The notes under the pieces: generated by a model
What the model was told of the DNA's origin: nothing
Seen by the model: the letters and a program-made list of their open reading frames with translations, nothing else
Databases searched by the model: none
Position numbers and translations under genes: made by a program
Part shown: in pieces, positions 54,455 to 62,153 of the stretch
Layout of the letters: each line of letters starts with the position of its first letter
Numbering within the stretch: position 1 is the stretch's first letter
Assembly (NCBI RefSeq): GCF_003610805.1
Contig: NZ_RAPF01000001.1
Span: 558,001-622,000, forward strand
From: Altericroceibacterium spongiae
GTDB taxonomy: Bacteria > Pseudomonadota > Alphaproteobacteria > Sphingomonadales > Sphingomonadaceae
DNA length: 64,000 nt
Direction of reading: 5' to 3'

Positions 54455-56206
54455 ATGTATAAGCCCGGGGGCACGATTGCTACAGCGCTGGAGAAAATCC
54501 AGCAGAAATCCTACGTGCTTCCGGCGATCCAGCGCGAATTCGTGTGGAAGCCCGAGCAGATCGAACGTCTGTTTGACAGCCTTATGCAAGGCTACCCTTT
54601 CGGCACCTTTCTGTTCTGGACTGTGAAGCCTGAGACGAGCGGCAGCTTCAAATTCTACGACTTCGTGCTGAACTACCATCAACGTGATGCCGCCCATTGC
54701 CCGGAACTGCCGACATTGCATGACCAGACGGTCACCGCCGTTCTGGACGGGCAGCAGCGGCTGACCGCGCTCAACATTGGCCTGCGCGGTTCGATGGCGA
54801 TGAAGCTGCCGAGTAAATGGTGGACCAACCCTGACGCATTCCCGAAAAGGACATTGCGCCTCAATCTCTTAGCTCCATTAGAACCCGACGAAGAAGGAGC
54901 GGTTTACGATTTCCGTTTCCTCGATGACGCACAGGTCGAGCGCGACGAAGGCGCCTTGTGGTTTCCCGTGACCGAGATTCTCGGGATGAAAGGCGGCCCG
55001 CCGATGCTTGCATGGCTGGTCGCCAAAAAGCTCGAAGGCGATGCACTCAATAGCGCCTACACAATCCTTGATCGGCTGCATCAGGTTGTCCACGTGGATC
55101 AGAGGGTCTTCTACTATGAGGAAGAAAGCCAGGACGTTGAGCGGGTGCTCAACATCTTCATTCGCCTCAATTCCGGTGGCACAGTGCTTTCCTATTCCGA
55201 CCTGCTGCTCAGTATCGCAGTTGCGCAATGGAAGAAGGTGGATGCCCGATCCGAAATCCACAGCCTCGTCGATGAGATCAACAGAATTGGCACCGGCTTC
55301 TCGCTGAGCCAGGACTTCGTGTTGAAGGCAGGCCTGATGCTGTCTGACATCGCCAGTGTCGGCTTCAAGGTCGAGAACTTCACGCAAGCCAACATGGAGA
55401 AGCTGGAAGCCAACTGGCCGCAAATTCGTGCTGCCTTGGTTCGGACTGTGGAATTGGCGGCGAGCTTCGGCCTCAACGGCCAGACACTTCGTGCAGACAG
55501 CGCCCTGCTGCCTATCGCCTACTACCTTTATCACCGGAAAGCCCCAGCGAACTATGCCGTCAGCAACCAGTTCGCCGCCGACCGGAATGTCATTCATTCC
55601 TGGCTGACCCGCTCGTTGCTGAAAGCATCGGGGATCTGGGGCAGCGGCCTTGATACGTTCCTCACCGCATTGCGCGAAGTGATTCAGCAGAAGGGTGAAA
55701 CGTCCTTCCCGGCGCGGGAACTCGAACAAGTCATGGATGCACGAGGAAAGTCGCTCGCATTCTCGCCTGCGGAAGTCGAAGACATGCTGACGATGCAGTA
55801 TGGCGACAAACGCATGTTCGCATTGCTCTCAATGCTGTTTCCGTTCGTCGATCTGCGAAACCAGTTCCACATGGACCACGTATTTCCCATCTCGCGGTTC
55901 ACGGCCGCCAAGCTCCGCAAAGCAGGCATTGACGAAGACAGGATCGAGAATCTCTCCCGAATGGCAAACGAGCTTCCAAATCTGCAACTGCTCGAAGGCA
56001 CAGCGAATACAGAGAAGCGCGACAGGTTGCCCGGCGAATGGCTCGCGGATCACTATCCAAACGCTGGTGACCGAGCGCATTATTGCACCATCCACGACCT
56101 TGGCGATGTGCCCGAAGCGCTCGAAGGCTTTGAACAATTTCATTCGGAGCGCCGCGAGCGCCTACGAACTCGCATCCAAGGGGTGCTTACGATTGAGCAG
56201 GAATAA
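54455..56206 (+). CDS. DUF262/DUF1524 HNH protein (GmrSD-like)
   Basis: This 583-residue protein has an N-terminal DUF262 (ParB-like NTPase fold) with IQREFVWKPEQIERL (25-39), GYPFGTFLFW and the conserved LDGQQRLTAL (about 97-106). The C-terminal HNH/DUF1524 nuclease has HMDHVFPIS (472-480) and a following Asn-rich LPNLQLLEGTANTEKRD. In GmrSD, these two domains make a modification-dependent (Type IV) restriction enzyme that cuts glucosylated-hmC DNA. Here it sits 55 nt after a methyltransferase-helicase set, which is unusual. Confidence 0.88.
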   Translation: MYKPGGTIATALEKIQQKSYVLPAIQREFVWKPEQIERLFDSLMQGYPFGTFLFWTVKPETSGSFKFYDFVLNYHQRDAAHCPELPTLHDQTVTAVLDGQQRLTALNIGLRGSMAMKLPSKWWTNPDAFPKRTLRLNLLAPLEPDEEGAVYDFRFLDDAQVERDEGALWFPVTEILGMKGGPPMLAWLVAKKLEGDALNSAYTILDRLHQVVHVDQRVFYYEEESQDVERVLNIFIRLNSGGTVLSYSDLLLSIAVAQWKKVDARSEIHSLVDEINRIGTGFSLSQDFVLKAGLMLSDIASVGFKVENFTQANMEKLEANWPQIRAALVRTVELAASFGLNGQTLRADSALLPIAYYLYHRKAPANYAVSNQFAADRNVIHSWLTRSLLKASGIWGSGLDTFLTALREVIQQKGETSFPARELEQVMDARGKSLAFSPAEVEDMLTMQYGDKRMFALLSMLFPFVDLRNQFHMDHVFPISRFTAAKLRKAGIDEDRIENLSRMANELPNLQLLEGTANTEKRDRLPGEWLADHYPNAGDRAHYCTIHDLGDVPEALEGFEQFHSERRERLRTRIQGVLTIEQE

Positions 56207-56290
56207 TCATCGAGTTGGGCAGCGCGGGACTAGACGGCGATAATTTTTTCTGCCACGTTTGTGGTTGAAAATCTTATCGAGGGTCGGATC

Positions 56291-56938
56291 ATGGACGTTG
56301 CGCGTATCTTTGACGAGGAATGGTCGGCTGATGGCCGCCTCAGCGAAACCTTTGGTGTGACCCGCGACCAATTGATTCAAATCGTCAAGGAAGTGGTGGG
56401 TGCACGTGCCGACGCGGTCGAGAATGATCCACTCACAGCCGCAGGCCAGTTTGCCTATATCCACGGAACGCGCAATGTCCGCGCCCTCTTTCGCACACGC
56501 GGCTGGCATCTGGATCGCAAAGACAACATCGAACTGGTGCGCCATCCCGAACGCGGCCTGACCATCAGTTATCAGAGCGTCGATCTTGCAGCTTCCGTTG
56601 ATCACTCGCCTCTGGCCATTTCAGGCAAGGGCGCTGGCGCGGAACGTGCGATTGAAGAAGCGCAGCTTTCCCTTTTCAGAAAGGAAGAACTGGACCGCTC
56701 GGCCACTCCGAAAGTGGGGCCGATCAATACAGGAATGTGGTTCTTCTGTGTCTCGGTCAACGGCGATGACGTTCGTGCCGAACTTTCGCTGGCCTCCGGC
56801 GTCTCCGGTGGCAATTTCAAGGGTTTTATTGAGCGAATTTTCATCGTGAAGAAGGGCGAGTGGGAACGCATTCGGCTTGGAACCCACGACGATTCCGATG
56901 CTGTGGATTTCGAGCCTGTCGTCATTCGCAAACGGTAG
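56291..56938 (+). CDS. unknown protein paired with the XRE-ImmA/IrrE gene
   Basis: This 215-residue protein starts at the ATG at 56291 after GAGGG; the GTG at 56261 is a less likely start. Nothing in it matches a family I know. It has a helical N-terminal half (DQLIQIVKEVVGARADAV) and a beta-rich C-terminal half (GMWFFCVSVNGDDVRAELSLASG, FIERIFIVKKGEW). No membrane helix is seen. It is two bases before the ImmA/IrrE gene, so the pair resembles a toxin-antitoxin or sensor-effector unit. Confidence 0.7.
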   Translation: MDVARIFDEEWSADGRLSETFGVTRDQLIQIVKEVVGARADAVENDPLTAAGQFAYIHGTRNVRALFRTRGWHLDRKDNIELVRHPERGLTISYQSVDLAASVDHSPLAISGKGAGAERAIEEAQLSLFRKEELDRSATPKVGPINTGMWFFCVSVNGDDVRAELSLASGVSGGNFKGFIERIFIVKKGEWERIRLGTHDDSDAVDFEPVVIRKR

Positions 56939-56940
56939 TT

Positions 56941-57993
56941 ATGTTCAATATCGAACGGCTCGAACTGGCCCGCAAGCGGCGCCGGTACACTGCAAAGGTG
57001 CTCGCCGAACGTGCGGGCATCGCGCCCGTGACGTATTCTCGCATCGTCAACAGGCAACAAGTGCCGGATGAAGCGACGGTTGCCGCTCTTGTGGCGGCAC
57101 TCGACTACCCCCGTGAATTTTTCGAACAGGATGATTTCGATCCAATCGATAAGTCAGCGGCCAGCTTTCGCAGTCTGACCGGCATGACAGCTCGCGAGCG
57201 CGATGCTGCATTGGCGGCTGGCTCTTTGGCATTCGAGGTCATGGATTGGGTTCATTCGCATTTCACGCTTCCAGAACCGGATATCCTCGACCTGGGGCAC
57301 GAGCGCAGTCCAGCCTCTGCGGCGCGCATGCTGCGACAACATTGGGCTATGGGTGAAAAGCCGGTTGCCCATATGATCAAACTGCTGGAATCTAAGGGCG
57401 TTCGCGTATTTTCTCTTGCCGAGGATACCAAGAATGTCGATGCATTTTCATGCTGGCGTGGCAACGAGCCATTTGTCTTTCTGAACACTTACAAGTCGAG
57501 CGAGCGAAGCCGTTTCGATGCCGCGCATGAATTAGGTCACCTCGTTCTGCACCGGCACGGCGCGCCCCAAGGCCGTGAAGCGGAGGCGGAAGCTAACAAT
57601 TTTGCTTCTGCCTTTCTGATGCCGCAAGCAGACCTCCTGTCTACTATTCCGTATGTTTCCCGCGTTGAGCAGATCGTTAGTGCGAAGAAGCGCTGGGGTG
57701 TGGCCGCCGTCGCCCTCGCCTACCGGCTCAACAAACTCGGCCTAATGACTGAATGGCAGTATATTCAGGTCAATCGACTCTATCGGTCGTCGGAGCCAGA
57801 CGGGATTGCACCGGAAAGATCAGTGGTCTGGCAAATGGTGCTCACAGACCTTTGGAAAGATGGCTTGTCCCGTTCGCATATTGCCAAGGAGCTTCTACTT
57901 CCGGGCAGTGAGCTTGAGAGCCTGCTTTTTGGCCTGGTCGGTTCGACTTCGCCTCCATCGAGACAATCGCCTGCCCTGCGTTCGGTGGAATGA
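56941..57993 (+). CDS. XRE helix-turn-helix plus ImmA/IrrE-type metallopeptidase
   Basis: This 350-residue protein starts at the ATG at 56941; the longer frame starting at 56860 is not supported. Residues about 5-60 form an XRE/Cro-type helix-turn-helix (RYTAKVLAERAGIAPVTYSRIVNRQQVPDEATV). The zinc peptidase domain has HELGH (196-200) with a third-ligand Glu in GREAEAEANNFASAFLMP. ImmA/IrrE proteins cleave repressors after stress and switch on mobile elements or defence. Its substrate may be its operon partner or the island's own regulator. Confidence 0.9.
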   Translation: MFNIERLELARKRRRYTAKVLAERAGIAPVTYSRIVNRQQVPDEATVAALVAALDYPREFFEQDDFDPIDKSAASFRSLTGMTARERDAALAAGSLAFEVMDWVHSHFTLPEPDILDLGHERSPASAARMLRQHWAMGEKPVAHMIKLLESKGVRVFSLAEDTKNVDAFSCWRGNEPFVFLNTYKSSERSRFDAAHELGHLVLHRHGAPQGREAEAEANNFASAFLMPQADLLSTIPYVSRVEQIVSAKKRWGVAAVALAYRLNKLGLMTEWQYIQVNRLYRSSEPDGIAPERSVVWQMVLTDLWKDGLSRSHIAKELLLPGSELESLLFGLVGSTSPPSRQSPALRSVE

Positions 57994-57998
57994 GTTAG

Positions 57999-58196
57999 CC
58001 GGAGTGGAAATCTTGCGATGAGATTCGCGCTACCCTGCCGGGCAACCTGCTCTATCCGCTGGCGCAGACCGGGCCTGTAGTCCCGGCCCATCCGGGTAAC
58101 GATCAGGAGCAGTTCGAAACGGAGCGGGAATTTCTGATGGACGCGCTCTGTCCCGCATGTCCTGCGGTCATGCTCCTGAGGGCGCGGCATTCCTGA
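57999..58196 (+). pseudogene. possible remnant reading frame without start
   Basis: A 65-codon frame with gene-like composition (IRATLPGNLLYPLAQTGPVV, QEQFETEREFLMDAL) opens right after a stop at 57996-57998 and ends with TGA at 58194. It has no ATG/GTG start before residue 47. It may be the 3' end of a gene whose front was lost when the block was joined. It lies within the 523-base gap 57994-58516. Confidence 0.25.
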
Positions 58197-58266
58197 GCTA
58201 ACCCGCAGGCTCTCTTGTCTCTTTCATTGCCGGACGCCCGCTGGCGCACTGATCGCGCGCGCAGGA

Positions 58267-58405
58267 CCTCCGTCGGCTTCGCGCCGTTGCAAGGGTGCCG
58301 ATCTTGCTGGATCGCTGGGCGATCCTTGGACGGGAACACCAAAGGCTTTGCCCTCTCGTTCCCGAAACCGGAAATAGACGCCCCCGTGTGGCGGGCTTCG
58401 CCCGC
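58267..58405 (+). other. stem-loop-rich non-coding stretch upstream of small-protein operon
   Basis: Two perfect short hairpins are visible: GGATCGC-TGG-GCGATCC (58309-58325) and GCGGGC-TTC-GCCCGC (58391-58405). A smaller one, CGGC-TTCGC-GCCG, precedes them. No convincing gene covers 58197-58516, yet the stretch leads into a strong ribosome-binding site at 58503-58510. It may be a structured leader RNA or small RNA. Confidence 0.35.
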
Positions 58406-58516
58406 TGGCCCGCGCCAGGGCATCGATTCCGGTTTTCCCTCCCCCTCCCATCCTCGCCGGAAGGCAGGCCGCATGCCGCGTGTCGGATGCGGCTTTCAGC
58501 CGAAGGAGGGCAGAGA

Positions 58517-58705
58517 ATGGGTGACCCGATCTTGAACTACCGTGCTTGCGGAGCCGAGTGCCGCGAGGACTGGTTGCGGATGTTGGCCAACGAAAACGGC
58601 TTGCCGTTTGGGACGGTGCGTCGGCTTGCCGAGGAACTTGGCGAGCGTGAGGACTTCGGCGAGCTGGTCGATATCTGTGAGCGTGGCGGGAGGGCAGTGC
58701 AATGA
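58517..58705 (+). CDS. small conserved-type plasmid/ICE protein
   Basis: This 62-residue protein starts at the ATG at 58517 with AAGGAGGG ahead; the longer frame from 58295 is not supported. It is acidic and helical (NENGLPFGTVRRLAEELGEREDFGELVDICE). It overlaps the DUF3768 gene by ATGA. I know of no function, but tiny genes before DUF3768 are common in alphaproteobacterial plasmids. Confidence 0.7.
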   Translation: MGDPILNYRACGAECREDWLRMLANENGLPFGTVRRLAEELGEREDFGELVDICERGGRAVQ

Positions 58706-59085
58706 CCACTGATACCCTTTCCCGCAGCGAGCGGATAGCACAGCTCAATGACCGGGCACGGCAGGCGATGGGGCTTGCCTGTGTTGCCGTGGCGACCGAA
58801 GGCTTTCGGGCCTTGTCTGGAGAAGATCAGTCGCGGGTGCGCGAGCTGGTCGAGACATTCGACGCCTTCACGTCGGACAACGATCCTTATGGTGAGCGCG
58901 ATTTCGGGGCGATCTATCGGGACAGCGAAGGCCGCTGGTCGACGACGCAACCGGCGCGGCCTGCCGAAACCGTGTTCTGGAAGATCGATGCCTACGACCG
59001 CGATTTGCGGTTCGGCAGTGAGGACCCTGCCAATCCCGCCGTTACGCGGCGCGTGCTGACCATAATGCTGGCCAGCGAATATTGA
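58702..59085 (+). CDS. DUF3768 protein
   Basis: This 127-residue protein shows the features I associate with DUF3768, a family of alphaproteobacterial plasmids and ICEs: IAQLNDRARQAMG, VRELVETFDAFTSDNDPYGERDFGAI, FWKIDAYDRDLRFGSEDPANPAVTRRVLTIMLASEY. The function is unknown. It is in an operon with the 58517 and 59099 genes. Confidence 0.85.
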   Translation: MTTDTLSRSERIAQLNDRARQAMGLACVAVATEGFRALSGEDQSRVRELVETFDAFTSDNDPYGERDFGAIYRDSEGRWSTTQPARPAETVFWKIDAYDRDLRFGSEDPANPAVTRRVLTIMLASEY

Positions 59086-59098
59086 GGGAGGCAGAACT

Positions 59099-59293
59099 AT
59101 GGCCAGGCGAAAGAAGCCGGTTCACATCGCCGAACCCGACCCGAACCAGATCACCATGCCCGGTGTGCGGCCCGTCAGTCTTGCCGAGCGGCTGCAATGC
59201 CGGGCGGATACGCCCATGCTGCCGCGCCGGATGCAAAAGCCGATGGACATCGGATTCTGGGATCCGATGCGCGATCAGCTGGAGATGTTCTGA
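59099..59293 (+). CDS. small hypothetical protein
   Basis: This 64-residue basic protein has an RRKKP start and a Met/Pro-rich end (MLPRRMQKPMDIGFWDPM). It follows the DUF3768 stop by 13 bases with GGGAGG ahead of the start. It is the last gene before the terminator at 59311. No family is recognised. Confidence 0.65.
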   Translation: MARRKKPVHIAEPDPNQITMPGVRPVSLAERLQCRADTPMLPRRMQKPMDIGFWDPMRDQLEMF

Positions 59294-59310
59294 TTGAAGA
59301 GTTGAAAATG

Positions 59311-59339
59311 CGGCCCGCCCACGGGCGGGCCGTCATTTT
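59311..59339. terminator. bidirectional intrinsic terminator
   Basis: CGGCCCGCCC (59311-59320) pairs with GGGCGGGCCG (59323-59332); a T-run follows (ATTTT, 59335-59339) and an A-run (GAAAA, 59304-59308) precedes it. It separates the plus-strand small-protein operon from the convergent nucleotidyltransferase gene and works for both on paper. Confidence 0.8.
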
Positions 59340-59359
59340 GGCTGACAGGAAGGCAGAGC

Positions 59360-59923
59360 CTATCGGTCGAAAATCTCCAGATTGGGCCAGCTGCGCATCC
59401 ACGCTTTGGCCTTAACTCGCTGGTCAAAGATTTCCCGCTTTTCAGAAACGAACCTGCTTGTTGGCCGCAGAGCGAGTTGTAGCAAATCGTCCAATCCCAA
59501 GGGAGCAGCGATCACACATTCATGGAGGCCTTGCCGTCGAGCAGCAACTGCCGTTGCTGTCTCTGGCCAATAACGCATCGCATCTGCCGCCGAACGGTAA
59601 GGCGCATCGCCGTTACGCAGATGCATTCGCGCCTGATTCTTCACCGACCAGTGTATCGATGGGACTGACAGCCGTAGCTGCTCCTCATACTCCCGGTCCA
59701 CTCCTGGGCTTAGGCTGTCTGGATCAAACCAAATGACATCGACGTCACCTTGTGGCGGATTTGCCTTCCTGCCATGCAAAGCATCCCATACCGCATTTCT
59801 CACGAAACCTGCGGCGATCCAGCAGTCAGGCAGGTCCAGTTCCGCGACGACCCCAAGAAGATGCCATCGAGCTGGGTCCTTTCGGAGTACATCACGAACG
59901 AAGGATTCGCCCTGCATTTTCAT
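59360..59923 (-). CDS. nucleotidyltransferase-fold protein (DUF925 type)
   Basis: This 187-residue protein has a nucleotidyltransferase-like core: IAAGFVRNAVWDALHG, then the metal motif GDVDVIWFD (about 59-67), and SIHWSVKNQARMHLRNGD, typical of the DUF925 'nucleotidyltransferase family'. The substrate is unknown. It is on the minus strand, upstream of the terminator. Related enzymes modify tRNA or act in TA systems, but no partner is adjacent. Confidence 0.82.
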   Translation of the reverse strand: MKMQGESFVRDVLRKDPARWHLLGVVAELDLPDCWIAAGFVRNAVWDALHGRKANPPQGDVDVIWFDPDSLSPGVDREYEEQLRLSVPSIHWSVKNQARMHLRNGDAPYRSAADAMRYWPETATAVAARRQGLHECVIAAPLGLDDLLQLALRPTSRFVSEKREIFDQRVKAKAWMRSWPNLEIFDR

Positions 59924-59980
59924 AGGCTATCGCTATGCTGCCTCTTTGGAAATGCGCACCATCGGCCTTCACCGATTTCA

Positions 59981-60622
59981 TCACCACATCCGTTCCTTGG
60001 CATATTCGCCATAGCCGTTGTCATAGGCGTCGGCATCAAACTCCGATTTCAGTTCCTTGATGAACTGGCCCGCCGTTGGAACGCTGGCGCTCAGGTCTTC
60101 GCCCGACCAGAGGCCCGAACGCATCAGGGCCTTGGCGCACTGGAAATAGACCTCTTTCACCGTGAAGACGATCACTGTGCGCGGACACTTGCCATCGCGC
60201 TCGAATGATCGGGTGAGATCGCCGTCCGCCGTGAGAATGGCCGTGCCGTTGACCCGAACGACATTCGGGCAACCGGGCACCATGAACATCAGGCTGGTCC
60301 GGCCATCGGCGATGATGTTCCGCAGCGAGTCCAGACGGTTGTTCCCGCGCCAGTCGGGAAGCAGGATGGTCTGGTCATCGGCAATGCGCACGACCGGTTC
60401 GATATCGCCGCGCGGGCTGGCGTCGGTGCCTTCCGGTCCGACCGTCGAGAGAACAACAAACCGCGACGCGCCGATCCATTCTCGATAGCGCGGCGTCAGC
60501 CGGGGCGAAACCTTGGCCAGTGCACCCGGCACGACCGCCTCGTAAAGCGTTTCAAGTTCGGGAATGGTCTTGATCGCCTGCCCCCTGCCCTCCGTGCCGG
60601 TTGGTCTGCGCCAGATATACAA
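59981..60622 (-). CDS. pyridoxamine 5'-phosphate oxidase-family flavin protein, start unclear
   Basis: The conserved part (TIPELETLYEAVVPG, LAKVSPRLTPRYREWI, SRFVVLSTVGPEGTDASPRGD, LLPDWRGNNRLDSLRNI, VKEVYFQCAKALMRSGLW) is a full PPOX-fold FMN protein of about 195 residues. Homologues begin near IPELETLY, but no ATG or GTG lies just before it; the frame continues into a low-quality N-terminal stretch up to 60790. I use the TTG at 60622 as a compromise. The 5' end may have been replaced during island rearrangement. Confidence 0.75.
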   Translation of the reverse strand: MYIWRRPTGTEGRGQAIKTIPELETLYEAVVPGALAKVSPRLTPRYREWIGASRFVVLSTVGPEGTDASPRGDIEPVVRIADDQTILLPDWRGNNRLDSLRNIIADGRTSLMFMVPGCPNVVRVNGTAILTADGDLTRSFERDGKCPRTVIVFTVKEVYFQCAKALMRSGLWSGEDLSASVPTAGQFIKELKSEFDADAYDNGYGEYAKERMW

Positions 60623-60885
60623 GGTTGAACGCAAATTGCATTCTGTTCCGCGTGGCTGTGAGGCCGTGTTTCGTTTTGCGTGCGTTCCAGATCGCGTGCG
60701 CCCTGCCCTTGATCGACGGACCTTTGGCCGCTGTGCGCCGCCTTTGTGCGCGCAAACAAAAAGCCGACGCGTTGCGCCTACGGTTTCCATGAATGGAGCC
60801 TCCGTCTTTTGGCTTGCGCGCGGGCAGCGCGCGGCCCCTCCAAGTCCGTCAGGACAGATTGCCTGACACGATCAGGAGAAGCACC

Positions 60886-61224
60886 ATGCAGAACATCGCA
60901 GAATTCCACATCATCGGACGCATCGGCAGGATCGATGCCACCAAGGAGGTCACCCATCTTTCGGTCGCAGCCAACTATAACCGCCGTGATGGCAACGAGT
61001 GGAGGACCGATCCGCACTGGAACCGCGTCACCCTGTTCGGCAAGCTTCGTGAACGTCTAGCCAAGGCCGCGACTGGCGACCTCGTGCGGATCACCGGGCG
61101 GGTTCGCCAATCCAGTTACGAAGCCGAGGGCGAAACCCGCTACGCCGTTGACATGATCGCCGATGGCTTCGCTACCCTCGCCAAAGCGAACGGGAAGCCT
61201 TCCGACGAAGACGCCGGGGAGTAG
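60886..61224 (+). CDS. ssb: single-stranded DNA-binding protein (short form)
   Basis: This 112-residue OB-fold protein has AEFHIIGRIGRIDATKEVTHLSVAANYN and HWNRVTLFGKLRERLAKAATGDLVRITGRVRQ. It ends in KPSDEDAGE and lacks the usual DDDIPF tip that binds partner proteins, so it is a plasmid/ICE-type SSB. It starts at the ATG at 60886 after AGGAG; the earlier in-frame ATG is unlikely. It probably protects the transferred single strand. Confidence 0.88.
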   Translation: MQNIAEFHIIGRIGRIDATKEVTHLSVAANYNRRDGNEWRTDPHWNRVTLFGKLRERLAKAATGDLVRITGRVRQSSYEAEGETRYAVDMIADGFATLAKANGKPSDEDAGE

Positions 61225-61235
61225 TCCGCCTGCTG

Positions 61236-61257
61236 GGCGGCGGCGCAAGTCGCCGCC
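61236..61257 (+). terminator. possible terminator after ssb
   Basis: GGCGGCG (61236-61242) pairs with CGCCGCC (61251-61257) around an 8-nt loop, 11 bases after the ssb stop. The T-run is weak (TCGCTTTC), so the termination strength is doubtful. Confidence 0.4.
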
Positions 61258-61267
61258 TCGCTTTCAC

Positions 61268-61771
61268 TCAACTCGCTTCGAGCGAAGCGGCGATGTCGAG
61301 AATGGAGCGTGCCAGCACCATTGGATCATCTTTTGATGGCAAGAACCCGCGCCTGCGCCAGAAATCCGCTGCTTCGTCATCAACCGCATTTACGATGAGC
61401 GCCCTGCCCCCAATCAGCGTTGCGCCCTCTACGCACCGTTGCAAGGCATGCTTGAGCAGGCCGGTGCCGATGCCCTGCCCTCGCCATTCCTCGTCAGTCG
61501 CCAACTGCCCCAACAATAGACAGGGCAATGGGTCTGGGGATTGTCCCGTGCGGATTGAACGCGGCAAGCTGGCAGGAACCACGGCAGTCGGGGCCAGGCC
61601 GTAATAGCCTACCACCCGGCCTGCATCATGGACGACCATGACTGCCGTGAAGCCCTTCTTCTGGTTTGAAAGCGCTCGGGTCCGCAGCCAGGTATCGAGC
61701 GACGCCTTGCCGCACGAAAATTGGGAAAGGTCGTGCGCTTCGTTCAGCGTTTCGGGAGCTGAAATTGCCAC
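61268..61771 (-). CDS. GNAT toxin of a TacAT-type system
   Basis: This 167-residue GNAT acetyltransferase starts at a GTG at 61771, nine bases after the antitoxin stop. It has the small GNAT toxin signature: HDLSQFSCGKASLDTWLR, YYGLAPTAVVP, and the acetyl-CoA site RGQGIGTGLLKHAL. TacT-like toxins acetylate charged tRNAs and stop translation. It pairs with the DUF1778 antitoxin upstream. Confidence 0.9.
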   Translation of the reverse strand: MAISAPETLNEAHDLSQFSCGKASLDTWLRTRALSNQKKGFTAVMVVHDAGRVVGYYGLAPTAVVPASLPRSIRTGQSPDPLPCLLLGQLATDEEWRGQGIGTGLLKHALQRCVEGATLIGGRALIVNAVDDEAADFWRRRGFLPSKDDPMVLARSILDIAASLEAS

Positions 61772-61780
61772 TTTGCTGGC

Positions 61781-62077
61781 TTATTCGGATGCAGCGTTGG
61801 TTTCCCAAGGCGCAGGCCGCTTCAGCAGCTCGACCATTTCAGGCACCGGCTTGGCCGGACGGTCCAGCATGTCGACAAATGCGGCAAAGCCATCGGGCGA
61901 CATGCGAATGACCGTGTTTTCCATGATAACTTCTTCTGCCGTGCGCACCGCCGCATCGCGCATGAATTCCGTGCGCGAACGACCGCGCAGGCTGGCGGCG
62001 CGATCAATGATCGCGATATCTGCATCAGGAAGCCGCATCGAAAGCGGGTGATCTTTGCGCAACGTCGAGCGAGCCAT
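61781..62077 (-). CDS. DUF1778 antitoxin (ribbon-helix-helix)
   Basis: This 98-residue antitoxin starts at the ATG at 62077 (AAGGAG ahead). The RHH domain reads DHPLSMRLPDADIAIIDRAASLRGRSRTEFMRDAA; the C-terminal part, which binds and blocks the GNAT toxin, follows. RHH antitoxins also repress their own promoter with the toxin. The longer frame from 62131 is not supported. Confidence 0.9.
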   Translation of the reverse strand: MARSTLRKDHPLSMRLPDADIAIIDRAASLRGRSRTEFMRDAAVRTAEEVIMENTVIRMSPDGFAAFVDMLDRPAKPVPEMVELLKRPAPWETNAASE

Positions 62078-62153
62078 GGTTATTCTCCTTGGCTCAACCC
62101 TTACCCCATTGTAGCGCATTTTGCAATACAAATCTAAATGGGGGCGCGCTTCC

